Assembly (NCBI GenBank): GCA_949126835.1 | Contig: OX421497.1 | Location: 46,679,715 to 46,743,714 of the forward strand | DNA: 64,000 nucleotides | Reading direction: 5' to 3' | DNA from: Anisus vortex | Taxonomy: Eukaryota > Mollusca > Gastropoda > Planorbidae | Part shown: positions 12,848-24,300 of the stretch, in pieces | Numbering within the stretch: the stretch's first letter is position 1 | Layout of the letters: every line of letters begins with the position of its first letter | Notes under the pieces: generated by a model | What the model was told of the DNA's origin: nothing | Seen by the model: the letters and a program-made list of their open reading frames with translations, nothing else | The model's database searches: none | Made by a program: the position numbers and the translations under genes

Positions 12848-14214
12848 GATGCACCTGAAATATATAAATATATAAAACAGAATGTATAAGGCATACTTAA
12901 GGCTATATCAAAATATTAATAAATTTTCCCTACATGTCATGACTAAAAAAAAGTCTATATAGTCACTATATATGGCCTACTATATGGCCTATATTCTATA
13001 ATAATTAATCTAATAAATAGCCGAAAAATATATTAAAAAGGATCATTAGCATTTCTATCCTTTATTTATATGTTTGAATGCAGAATTTAATATGTTTTTT
13101 TCGATATTTGAAACAATTAGACAAATTAACATTAAAGTGGCAGCAGTGGGAATAAGTGAGCCACTGCTGGTCCAATCATCCCCACAGGGAGCAGTTGTAT
13201 AGAAAGTGACATTTAAGCTATATTGTTATAAAACTAGTTTCAAAACGTCCTATGAAGAATAAGTTAACATAAACTTGTACTTACCAAAGACTAGTATTCA
13301 AATTGTGATACTTAGAATAAGAAGAATGGGTGTGAAAATCTGGATTTAGTTGCTTGAAAACAAAAACTGCTTGTAAAAATGTTTTCATTAAAAGTGCGGA
13401 AAATCAGCTTTGTGTAGAGGAAACAACATTAGTGAGTTTTTTCATTATGTGCGGAACTGCACTGGATGTCTTGTTTGGGCTGTAGAGGGGGTGGCCCATA
13501 TATACCCTATGCCCAATCATCCTCACTCTCCCCTACTCAGTCTCATTTTTTTATTCTCTTTTCAAACACTTGTTAGACACCCGTTTATTGACGTTCTTCC
13601 AATCTATATTTCCTATTATAACTATTATACTTCTATACAGCGCTGTGTGTCATAGATTTGGATAGATATTGTTGTTAATAAAAAAAATTAAGCTGGCCCT
13701 ATTAATATCTATGTAGGCTATAGACTAGGGATCGGCAACTTACCCTACGCGCGCCACGCAGAGCGATAGTCAGTGGCACGCAAAAGAAGATCCCCCCCCC
13801 AAAAAAAAAAAAAAAAAAAAAAACTTTTTTTTTCAATGCAAGTCAAACTAACGTATAGACTATGTAATGCAAGCAGTAGACAGCTAATTTCTCGCATTAG
13901 CTAGGTGTCTCTAATTACTCACTTTTGCTGACAGGCAGGGGGGGGGGGGGCTCGATTTAAAGATCTTAGACTTCGACTAATACAGCATATGACAATGCGA
14001 GGTCTTTGGCTTCATTAGTGTGACTGTGGACACATCTAATCTTTCATTTTAGACGTGTATGCAGGAGATTTTGTGACCCAAATTTTATCTGGAGTGCATG
14101 CAGGTGAATTTGTCATAAATTTATCTTTTCTTTTAAAATGATGATTGATATATGCATGACATTTTTATCAACAAATTTTTCATTTAAGCTTTTAAATGCT
14201 TCTTTAGTTTTTAC

Positions 14215-15815
14215 TACCCTTTCCCAGACTTCACCAGGCTTCACAGCCCTTCCCCATGTTTTTGTCAAATTTCAAAAACCTTCCTAAAGCTCTTGTCAGG
14301 TTTTACAAACTTCCTAAATATTCAACTCTTTTCATAAACCTTCCCCAAAGCTCAGTCTGTTTTCAGAAAACTTTCTAAAAGCTTGGTCAGTTTTCAGAAA
14401 TCCTTCTAAAAGCTTGGTCAGTTTTCAGAAATCCTTCTAAAAGCTTGGTCAGTTTTCAGAAACCTAAAAGCTTGGTCAGTTTTCAGAAAACCTTCTAAAA
14501 GCTTGGTCAGTTTTCAGAAACCTAAAAGCTTGGTCAGTTTTCAGAAAACCGTCTAAAAGCTTGGTCAGTTTTTAGAAAACCTTCTAAAAGCTTGGTCAGT
14601 TTTCAGAAACCTAAAAGCTTGGTCAGTTTTCAGAAACCTTCCAATTTTCGGTCAGTTTTCACAAACCTTCTAAAAGCTAGTTCAGATTTCAGAAACCTTC
14701 CACTTCCACTGTTTGTTAAGTTTTCAGAAACCTTCCAATCAGTAGCGTAGCCAGGGGAGTGTACTTCTGAAAATGCTCATCTTAATTTGCCTTAAATTAG
14801 GGAAAGAGTTAAATGTTTTGAAATTGATTTCACGGAAAGATATGCCCAGTTTCAATGCGAATCCGTTCCAGTTGCCCAATACTTCAAGTGCTTTTGGACC
14901 CAGTCTTGTAAATGTAAATGGAAGTTTAACTCACTGAAACGTGTCGCCAAGTCATACAGAAACATTGGCTTCAACAGTCAGTTCTCCTCATTCACTAACA
15001 GAATTTTTTTTTCCATTAAGATACATCTTAATTGCTTCCAGACAAGAAAAGAATCTATCCAAGACTTTACCTATACTCCGTATGACTTTCTTCTAGAAGA
15101 GACTTGAGAAACTCTTGCAAGTCCAATGATGGGAGCTTTGCATACAAAGATTCCTGAACTGAAACAGTCGACGTCCAGTGTGATTTCCATGTAGTTCGCC
15201 ACGCAGCACCCACAAATTTCCTTGTGTTTGGATCAATAAAGAAATCTTATCTTAATTATGCTGACATACGTTGTTTTCACTTGCATTAAAAAATATTCTT
15301 GGAGGTCTTTTGCTTGCCACTGAAATTGTTCTGGCATACGGCCTTAGGTTGCCGACCCCTGCTATAGAGCATTCGCGTTGATTCTATAAATACTTTTCGA
15401 TACTAGATGTTCATTCCGAAAATGAGCAGTAGATGCAATCAATTTTGCACAAATTCCCATCATTAAGCTTATTAGCTGCTAGAAAAAGAATCTTGAAAGG
15501 TTAAATAAAGACTGCACTATTATACAGTGTGTGTATCCTGAGGCACTGGATTTTCTTATAACACTTAATTTGTACAAATTCTTAGTTATTCATTAATCTG
15601 CAAAAATTGCTAAAAGTTGGTCCTTTTCCCTAAAATTTCACTCCCCCCTAGCGTCAAAACCTGTCTACGCCACTGCTTCCAATGTTTGTCCAGTTTTCAC
15701 AAAACTTCTAAATGCTCGATCAGTTTTCAGAAACCTTCCAATCTTTGGTCAGTTTTTACAAACCTTCCCAAATCTGATTAGGTTTTAATTTCAACTAAAA
15801 ATCACAAACTTGAAA
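14215..15815. repeat. 27-31-bp array split by a hAT-like element
   Basis: Units of the type CTAAAAGCTTGGTCAGTTTT plus CAGAAAC with or without CTTC, degenerate at the edges. 14740-15675 is the inserted element; array units resume at 15676. Confidence 0.9.
14740..15675. mobile_element. hAT-like element splitting a minisatellite
   Basis: 936 bp; ends CAGTAGCGTAGCCAGGGG and CTACGCCACTG, inverted relative to each other. Flanked by CTTCCAAT at 14732-14739 and 15676-15683 (8-bp duplication, as hAT elements make). It interrupts the 14215-15815 array. The interior is shared with 51073-51979. Confidence 0.88.
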
Positions 15816-15880
15816 AGCCAACTCAGGTTTTCTCTAACAATTCCAACCCATAACTTAACATATAAGTTTTACAGACGTTC

Positions 15881-16018
15881 CTTCTAGATAGAAGATTTTT
15901 ACGTCCACTAGGCCCAAAACTCCTGCAGGGCGGCAAGGATCGGTCGGAGCCAGGGATAGAACCTGCGAAGTGTCGGTTGACAGTCCGGTTAATTAACCAC
16001 TGGACCAGCCGGCCTCAC
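15881..16018 (-). repeat. SINE-2 (different tRNA-headed SINE with LINE-A-like 3' end)
   Basis: Read on the minus strand: tRNA-like head with A box TGGTCCAGTGG and a B-box-like GGTTCTATCC, a short GC-rich body, then GTGGACGTAAAAATC, TTCTATCTAGAAGGAACGTCTGT. That 3' end resembles the LINE-A terminus at about 35 bases, with the same hairpin. About 138 bp long. Confidence 0.75.
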
Positions 16019-16302
16019 ATAGAACCCTGTATAAACTGTATATATATTTTTTACTTCAGTATATAACATATTTATAAAGAAACACATCAAAATTCCATAA
16101 GATTTAAAATAAATTTATTGTCCACAAAATAAACAAAAAAAAAAAGAACTGGCAGCTGTGTGCAGACGTAGAAAAGAAATATTTCTAGACATTTCCTCGC
16201 TTGCAGCCTTGATAATTTACACCAATCAAATTTGTTTTTCATACTCATAATCACATGACCCTTAGCTATAAAATTATAAACCTCAAAAATAATTAGTCAA
16301 TT

Positions 16303-16450
16303 CAAAGACTATAGTAATAAGAAGATGGACCGCTGGCTTTAATATTTCTATTTGATGACTCGAATGACTTCGTTTCGGAATTCCTGATTCCCTTTTGCAC
16401 CCTACACTTCCATTTTTTTTATCGCAATGATTTTCTCAATGGAAAATTAA
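16303..16450. mobile_element. MITE (AGACTATAATAAGATGG family), partial copy
   Basis: CAAAGACTATAGTAATAAGAAG, GATGGACCGC and TTTTCTCAATGGAAAA match the family; one end is absent. Confidence 0.65.
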
Positions 16451-16754
16451 AATTGAAAGCTGGATAAAGTGGAAACCTTTCCTAAGGAGTCATTTAAGAC
16501 AGCAAGCGGTCAATCTTATTATAGTCTTAGGTCAATTATGAGAACATAGATTTGTTTGTAAAAGTTTCTTGAATGTTTAGCTTTTATTGTGTGAAGGTTT
16601 GAGTATGCGTACAACAGCTAATTGTTCAATTTGATACAATTTTCAAAATTCAATTTTAAAAAAAAAAAGACAAATGTGCCAGTAAGAAAAACATTATTGA
16701 CTTCACACCAATAAGTTGATCCTTTTCTGAAAGTAAAAGGCAATATTAACAGGA

Positions 16755-16822
16755 ATATTCGGATGAGCCTAGGACGCTATCATCTTCTTTATAGAAGGAG
16801 CGTCTGTAATATATAAGATATG
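16755..16822 (+). mobile_element. LINE-A 3' tail fragment
   Basis: About 65 bp matching the LINE-A terminus, including AGGACGC, CTTCTTTATAGAAGGAGCGTC and ATATAAGATA. Confidence 0.75.
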
Positions 16823-19087
16823 GTATTCAGACGTGTTTATATCAGCTATAATCAAGCCATGCAATTAATTAATTGTGTAAATATATTACTGTTAATGTGT
16901 TCTGGACTCAAACTTTCAGGAATTACTTCAATTTTTCCAGATTCAAACTATTCTTATCATAACAATGGAAGACAACTCATTTCTTTTAAGTCTTTCTTTA
17001 ATGCACTTAACTGGCAGGTTATCCCCCTTTCAGTCATTATAGTTATAGCCTAATGGTGTTGTAGTATGGTAGTTTATATAAATAGCAGTAGTTTACATTC
17101 ATATATCAATGAAATGTCTAGTGCATTCATTAAAGTGAATAAATAAACAATGAGTGAAGTAATGAAAAGGTATGCAATATACTCTATTGTTGTACAATAC
17201 ACTCTATTGTTGTACAATTTACTCAATTGTTGTAACTTTAGTTAGTAGACATCTACACAAAATATTAAATTAATTCAAAGGTTTAAATTTGGCTTTTTTT
17301 TACAAAACTATCATGCAAGATTACGGACTAAGGAAGCTTTTGTATACGCATAAAGTAAAAAACAGATTAGAATAAGAATATTCTCCTGGTTGCAATACAA
17401 ATGTAAAATTGTTTAAGATTTATGTCCAACAGTATTCTCTGTACTGTGAGCATGAAAGTCTATGACAGAAAACTCGCCGGAGACTTGTTTAAAAAAAATT
17501 TTAAAAAAAAAATAACACTTGCACACAAGTATAAACAAGTAAAAAAAAAAATTACTGTTAGTACAACCTAAGGCTTTTTAGAATGGGGTCACTACAGCAC
17601 TGCGAAGTTAGGCACCTACAATGCAATTAGCCAAGCTCAGATAACCTGCGATAGAATGAGAAACTAGAATCATTTCCCTTTGGCATGCATGGTTTAGAAA
17701 AACAGCAAATACACAAATGCAGCAAGAGAAATTCTTTTTTCTTTTTTTTGGTTGTTTTTAATGAAACTTTTTGAAAGAGATGTTAGAATCCAAGTAAAGA
17801 GCTGAAAGTATTCTTTGTAAAAAAAAATGGAAAGACAAAAATAAAAATATATGTTGAAGCGACTATGTACAGCCGTAGATTTATGTATCATCTATAATTG
17901 TTAAAAAGTCCACTGTTCATTCACTATACATTGCTAGCCCTAAGATCTATTTACAAGTGTAAAGGTTTTGGGCTCAGTGTGTACCACATGTACTGACAAG
18001 CAAACTTATAGATCATAGAGTGGGAAAACCCCAAAGATTCTCCTTTACATTGCCCCGTCTTGTGGTGACAGTGTCTGCAATGAAAGGGAGACATCTGGAA
18101 ATGAGGTTTCCATTCAGTGCATGGGTCACTCCTACTAATCTATAAAAAGAATGGATTAGGCACAGAAGTAACATTCTTGAAGATAAAATAAATAGGCTTT
18201 CACGCGACTTTCACTTATCTATGAAATTATATTTACTAAAAACTGACCTGTAAATACATTTCAAGTGACATAGACTTCCTTTTTATCGTATGGATTTGTT
18301 TTAATCATAAGTGATTTATTCCTGTAACTCGCTTATGTAGGTAAGTGAATTCCCCTTTCCCACTATTTATTTTGGCTTCAATTTGCCCATACACATTTAA
18401 TATAGAGGCGCTAATCATTCTTTTTATAGATCAGTGGTCACTCCCCTCCCTCCTCCCCCAGGGGACAACCTCAACCTAAACATATGACTTACATTATGTG
18501 AACAACAAGAGAATACAAACAAATAATGCAACATGTCCTATGCCAATTGTTCAGATCTGTACAAAGCTATAAAAATAAAAAACAATTGTTGAAAAGCAGA
18601 CCGAAAAAAAAAAATTCATGATGTTCATAAAAACTGAACATATCACAAGGTCATTACATGTTCATATCAGTGGTCTTCCAACTCTGACAGCCTGGCCCAG
18701 AAGTAATCAAACCCGTGGCGACACAGCACTTGCAGGAGAACAGAGTTTTTTTTAAACGACTGACATGGAACTTGACCTGAAACATTTCATCTGTATTACC
18801 AGACACATTCATTACACTCATTCATCTAGACAAAAGTCAAGATAACTGAAGTCCTATTAGACATATTTACATCTCAACCATGGCCAATATACAATGTCCT
18901 TATTTGTATTCCTAGACCATGGTCAAGTTACATGTATGCATAGGTGCTGCTGGCCTAAAAAAAACATCTTCTACACTAAACGTCATCAGCCATCGTACTT
19001 CATTAGTAACTTGTTTTTTTTTATTTCCCCAACAATCGCCATCTAGAAGAAACAAACACACTTGTTTCTCCTGAAGACGAGCGGACA

Positions 19088-19260
19088 GTAACACCTCACC
19101 CATGAAGAAAACAGTGACACCCAAGCGGCGGGCAACACCACTCAAGTGGCGGGCAGTGACACCCACTTTAAGGGCAGCAACACCCGCAAGCAGTGACACC
19201 CACGCGGCTGGCTGTGACGCCTACGCGGGGGGCAGTAACACCCATGCAAGATATACCACA
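19088..19260. repeat. degenerate GC-richer repeat
   Basis: Imperfect repeats of GCGGGCAGTGACACCCA-like units (17-24 bp). Confidence 0.7.
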
Positions 19261-21206
19261 CAGGGAGCTACCATAGTTTTCTTATTTATTCAAATAAAAC
19301 TGGTATAAAACATTGTATAAAATAAATACATTTTCTTTAAATGTGCAGATGTGACAAAAAGTCCAATGTCAGAAGCTTTATCCACAAGAAAAATAAAAAA
19401 AATTCATCTACTTTTGTTTTACATCAACCAATAGACGTGTAAGATTTTGTAGTGGGAATTCCCTTTTCTAATTCAATTCTTTTGAAAACTTGCAGGACAA
19501 TTTTTTAAATTATTATTACAACTGAAACTGAAAGTGGAGAGAGTGTGACACCCAATGAAATAAGTGTATTCACATTTTTCTGACTTTCCCAATGTAAACT
19601 TCTTTTCAAAAAATGAGGATTGACATACAAAAGCTGAAAATTATTCCAATATAAAAAAATATATTTATAGGTAAAACATTTGTGCTCTTTAGTGAAGATA
19701 TTTCATAATTGTTGAGAACAATTGTTGTAAAGTAAACAATTTAAATGGACACATTTTTGTGTATTAATGCTGATTGCTAACCATTAGGATCATTGAAGAG
19801 CTGAGGATACACAGGGCAAACTAGAACAAATCTTGAGAAAACAAAAGAATGGTTTAGGATAAAAGGTTGTCCAAGATTTCACTGCCAACTCAAGGCAGGA
19901 TGCCAAAGATGTTCTACTGTGTCCATATTCTGACAAGTTTCTAAATGACCTGTTAGTACAGTAACTCAACAAACTACTGTAAGTGACCATACAATGCCAG
20001 CATTCTCAACCTCACAAAATGAATTCCTGGACTCACTACAGATGATTAATAATGCACTTCAGATGTTGTCGATGCATTACAGATGTTGTTAACGTACTGG
20101 AATTGTTCAACACACTACAGATGTCAATGTACTATAGAGGTTAAACTTAATACAGAGCTTCAATTTCATTCATGTTCCTCTCATTCATTAGCCTGACCTG
20201 TATACCAGTTTTCTGTATTGTCTTACCAAGAATGTTGAACAACCTCTTGTAATATACCGTACACCGGTACAAATAGTGTTGGTCTAAAATATAAGTATAA
20301 GTATGTTCAAGTTAGTTCACTGTACACTTTCAAATCAAACCTAATTTCCATTCTCACTGATAAATCAAAGAATATATTCTAGTCTTGGTTACAAAGTCTG
20401 CACCACTGATCTATATAATGCAGACTAAGAACAATAATTATCAAATTATTGTTATTGAATCAAGTCATTTATTAGCAGCATTAAGTTCTTAGTTTCAATC
20501 CTATAATGCAGTAAGTAATGTAGTAAGGCTTTACTATTAACATAATAAATGCATTGTAATAAAATAATAATAAATACACATTAATTGTTTTTTTAATCAT
20601 TTTTCAACTCACTTTCCTTACCACTTTTTCATTGTGCACACACTTTGTGATAAAATTTATATAGATCAGTGGTGTAAAAGGTTTTTAAATTTCTGTCTAG
20701 GTTAGTTCTGGGATATTAATAAAAACTCCAGGCAGCTTGGAAAGCCCTTCTACATAATCAATCATGCACAGGTCATACAAAGTGTTCATGAGCTATTTAA
20801 TCCCTTGGGTTGGACAATGTAAACTGTAGACACTCCTGTGTCAACTTGACCCAAAGGGAATAGAACACATTATAACATTATATATATTGAGCTCAATGCA
20901 AACAAACATCAAAGGAGAAGTTTTTGAAACAGAAAAAGTCAACAAAATTTGTTTTCTTAGCCTGAAAGTAACTAATGTGGCAACACACTATATGTGACAA
21001 TTCATTCCTTCAGTACAATAATATATATATATATTTATATATACATGTATATATGTATGTGTCTGTATATACATTTAGAATACACTGTAGACTTCAAGTC
21101 CTCAAAGCGCAAGTTTCCGTGTCAATGTAATATTCTACCTTTGACCAATCAGAATTAAGAAGTGTACCACTCTGACCGATCAGAATTAAGAAGTGTACAG
21201 CTCTGA

Positions 21207-21391
21207 TCAATCAGAATCATCCCAGTTGTCCCCATCGTCACTTTCCTCCCCGCCGCTGTCGCTGATCTCGATGACTTTCCGCCTCATTTCAATGGCCCTG
21301 TCCATGAGTGCTTGGACATCGAGGGCCCCAGCAGCCGAAGGAATTTGTTTCTTCTGGTCCCTGGCTTCCACTTTTCGTAAACGTTTATTAG
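21207..21391 (-). CDS. WASF: WASF coding exon 8 (VCA tail and stop)
   Basis: 185 nt after a TTTTTTTTTTCAG acceptor, phase 1 in (G|CT makes Ala), ending in TGA at 21209-21207. It encodes the end of WH2 (NKRLRKVEARD), an amphipathic central helix (VQALMDRAIEMRRKVIEIS) and the acidic end ESDDGDNWDDSD, whose tryptophan inserts into Arp2/3 in characterised family members. Confidence 0.96.
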
Positions 21392-24300
21392 CTGAAAAAA
21401 AAAACAATATTTCTCTCTCAGTCCAATACATTTGAAATAACATGTAATGGTTTCGATAACATTTCAAATTCCAGACTTTGAGAAAAAGACAATGTTAAAA
21501 AATAATAGAAATATTAAAAAATTAATCAAATAAATATCTGACAAAACTATTGAAATTTACCAATATTTTAAATACAGAGTAATATACAGAAAAATAAAGA
21601 CTCAATGTCCCAATTAATAAGTTCACTTTAACTTATGAATCTTAGCAATTTTTTTTCTCATAACACTAAACTTGTAATTAAAAAATTTTTTTTCTTTTTT
21701 TAAAAAATTTGTTAATGGCCCAAAGTTATTCACAAATACAAAGCACACATTTAATTCCTACCCTGTCAATAATTAAATTCTCTTTAACTTTACCAATCTT
21801 TTAGTTTTATAATTTTACCATTCTTTTAGTTTTATAATTTTACCAATCTTTAAGTTTTTTAATTTTACCAATCTTTTAGTTTTATAATTTTACCAATCTT
21901 TTAGTTTTATAATTTTACCAATCTTTTAATTTTATAATTTTACCAATCTTTTAATTTTATAATTTTACCAATCTTTTAGTTTTATAATTTTACCAATCTT
22001 TTAATTTTATAATTTTACCAATCTTTTAGTTTTATAATTTTACCAATCTTTTAATTTTATAATTTTACCAATCTTTTAGTTTTATAATTTTACCAATCTT
22101 TTAATTTTATAATTTTACCAATCTTTTAATTTTATAATTTTACCAATCTTTTAGTTTTATAATTTTTTAGTCTTAACAAGCTTTAAATTTTAGCAAACTT
22201 TTAGTTTTGGCAATTTCTTGGTTTTAGCAATTATCTTTTTTTTTTTAGCAAACATAAAAAAAATCTTTGGAAAATGCAAAGTCAACATTTTTAAAAACTC
22301 ATTTTCCAAATGCTTTTGGGACTTGTGTTTAATAGATTTTCAGTCTGTAGCCAGGAACAAATGAACAAAGACAAATGTATTGAAATATTTTACCATCTGC
22401 CTGAATGATTTCTTTCATCAAAGCACTTCTGTCAGCACTCAAGGGCGGCCGACTTTGTCCTGCCGATGCCGCAGGGCCAGATGAGGTGGACCCTGACGAC
22501 ACAGAGTCCGACACGATGCTCCCGTTCTCTAGCATTGGGGGCGGTGGAGGAGGTGGGGGCGGAGGGGGTGGTGGGGGAGGAGGTGGGGACTGGCGTATGT
22601 CATTGGCCATCGGGGACAGGGGCGGCGGGGGAGGCGGTGGTACAGAGCTCTGGAGAATATTGGGATACGCGTGGGGCTTGTAAGGGGGCGATGGTGGTGG
22701 GGGCGGTAGATCAACTACATCGTTCCTGTGTTGGTATAAAATCAACATGTTAACAACGATACATTCCAAGGTTTAAGTAGTTCAAATCTAGTCAATGATA
22801 TTGTAAGAAAGATACATTCAATGGTTAAGTAGTTCAAATCTAGTCAATGATATTGTAACAAAGATACATTCAATGGTTAAGTAGTTCAAATCTAGTCAAT
22901 GATATTGTAACAAAGATACATTCAATGGTTAAGTCGTTCAAATCTAGTCAATGATATTGTAACAATTTAAGTGTAGTAATAGTTTCTATATTGTATTTGA
23001 GATTGTCTTGCTAGTTCATGTAGAGTTGTTTATTTACATTTGATTTTGGCACAGAGAGTATGTATGCTTTAATTGAGAGCTAGCTATTTTTATGACGTAA
23101 TACACCAATATGATTTCTGGTAGCATCTACAAGTTTCTAGTATGCCTTTTCTTGTGAAGCTTCGGGGGAATTCCATTTCTAGTACTTTCTCCACCAATAT
23201 TTATATAAAGCACACAGATGTTTTTGTTGCAGTTGTTGTTGATTTTGTGCTTAGTGTTACAGTTCAGTTTATTCACTGAAACATGATTTTTACAGTGAGC
23301 TGATTTGATTTAGTTTTTCCCTAAATAAATATAAACAGTAGTGAAGTGTGCAAAAGAAGAATGTAAGAAAAGCATGATTTGAGTGAGTGGTCAAGAGTTG
23401 ACAAGGGAGAGAATGATAGTGTGAATAATCAGTACATGTTGGATCCTTCAGATAGAAGGTGGTATTTCTATAATAAGTTCTATTGGACTGAGTGTTTAAG
23501 TGATTCAAGTCCAAAGTGAGACTTAGAATATTATTGTATAATTAAAGTCTATTTTAAAGAGCTAGATACAATCAGTGTTCTAGTGAGAAGAAATGTATGG
23601 ATATTATTGAAGTAACATATAAGTGAATATTTGAAAGACTATTGAGAACTGTGTGTAATGATCTTATTTGTCCAATGATGTTTTGTATACTATGACTATG
23701 TAATAAACTTTCATCTGAACCTGATTCAATGTGTGCTCAAGTCTGTGCTACTTAGTATTTAATAATACCAATAATAATATCACAAACAATACAGTAGCAC
23801 TTAGTACCAGTGAAGTTTAATTATTGTACACAAGTTCAAGGATTTAGATTTTTCTTTCAAGATTCATTGAGTGGCTTGAGCTGATTATTATAGTTAAAAA
23901 GATACTTGACAGACAACAGAGGACCCATGGATTCGTAACAATATTCAGTTCAAATTTAGTCTAGAAAGATTTATTCAAACATAACACTATTCAGTTCAAA
24001 TTGAGTCTAGAAAGATTTATTCAAACATAACACTATTCAGTTCAAATTTAGTCTAGAAAGATTTATTCAAACATAACACTATTCAGTTCAAATTTAGTCT
24101 AGAAAGATTTATTCAAACATAACACATCATATGCTGACTAAATCAAAACTAAGAATAAACTGTCTTGAGAAAGAAAACAAAAACTTACGGAAAACTTCTC
24201 TTGGGCGAATCTCTGACTGAATCTCCTCTGGCCATCCTGTTGGTCATCTGTATCATAGGGGGCAGGATGGTCTCGGGGAGAGGGGATGGTGGCGGCAGCG

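Larger units (their letters stand above)
10457..13533 (-). mobile_element. decayed pogo/Tigger-like DNA transposon with nested insertions
   Basis: Flanked by TA (10455-10456 and 13534-13535), with matching inverted ends that read inward AGAGTGRGGATGATTGGGC. The minus strand encodes pieces of a pogo-type transposase. 12847-12539 is an N-terminal psq/CENP-B-like HTH (EEMKKAVEAVANGMKVREAARQ, then FSPAEEAILEEYL). After a frameshift come WDETVGKEWMGFMRRNP, then the first catalytic motif IFNLDEKDITT near 12340-12290. The block MGQITSGEWGELVTMCC with PPVIVFLHKN is at 12045-11830, and the second-Asp block LTLDNHESHLS at about 11760. The C-terminal third is missing. It is interrupted by a hAT-like MITE and a LINE, so it is not functional. 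Confidence 0.9.
16100..21206 (-). other. possible WASF 3' UTR and downstream region
   Basis: About 5 kb downstream of the WASF stop contain no recognisable gene. Minus-strand AATAAA signals occur at several points, for example 16119-16114, 19285 region and 20470 region, so the 3' end cannot be chosen from sequence. A LINE tail at 16760-16822 suggests the transcript ends above that point. The part 17000-21000 has few transposons. It holds a 20-bp triplication (17164-17235), a degenerate GC-richer repeat (19088-19260) and AT dinucleotide runs near 21020-21060. Confidence 0.3.

Noticed and set aside
13728..15354. A hAT element from TAGGGATCGGCAAC to GTTGCCGACCCCTG with CTATAGAC/CTATAGAG flanks
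   Set aside because: The right end also occurs inside the sister hAT-like copy at 51660, so it belongs to that element; the span would also cut across the well-supported 14740-15675 insertion.
19102..19308. Small plus-strand threonine/alanine-rich protein
   Set aside because: It is a degenerate repeat read through; no start context or partner exon.
22405..22753. Plus-strand glycine-rich open frames
   Set aside because: Antisense shadow of the WASF polyproline exon.
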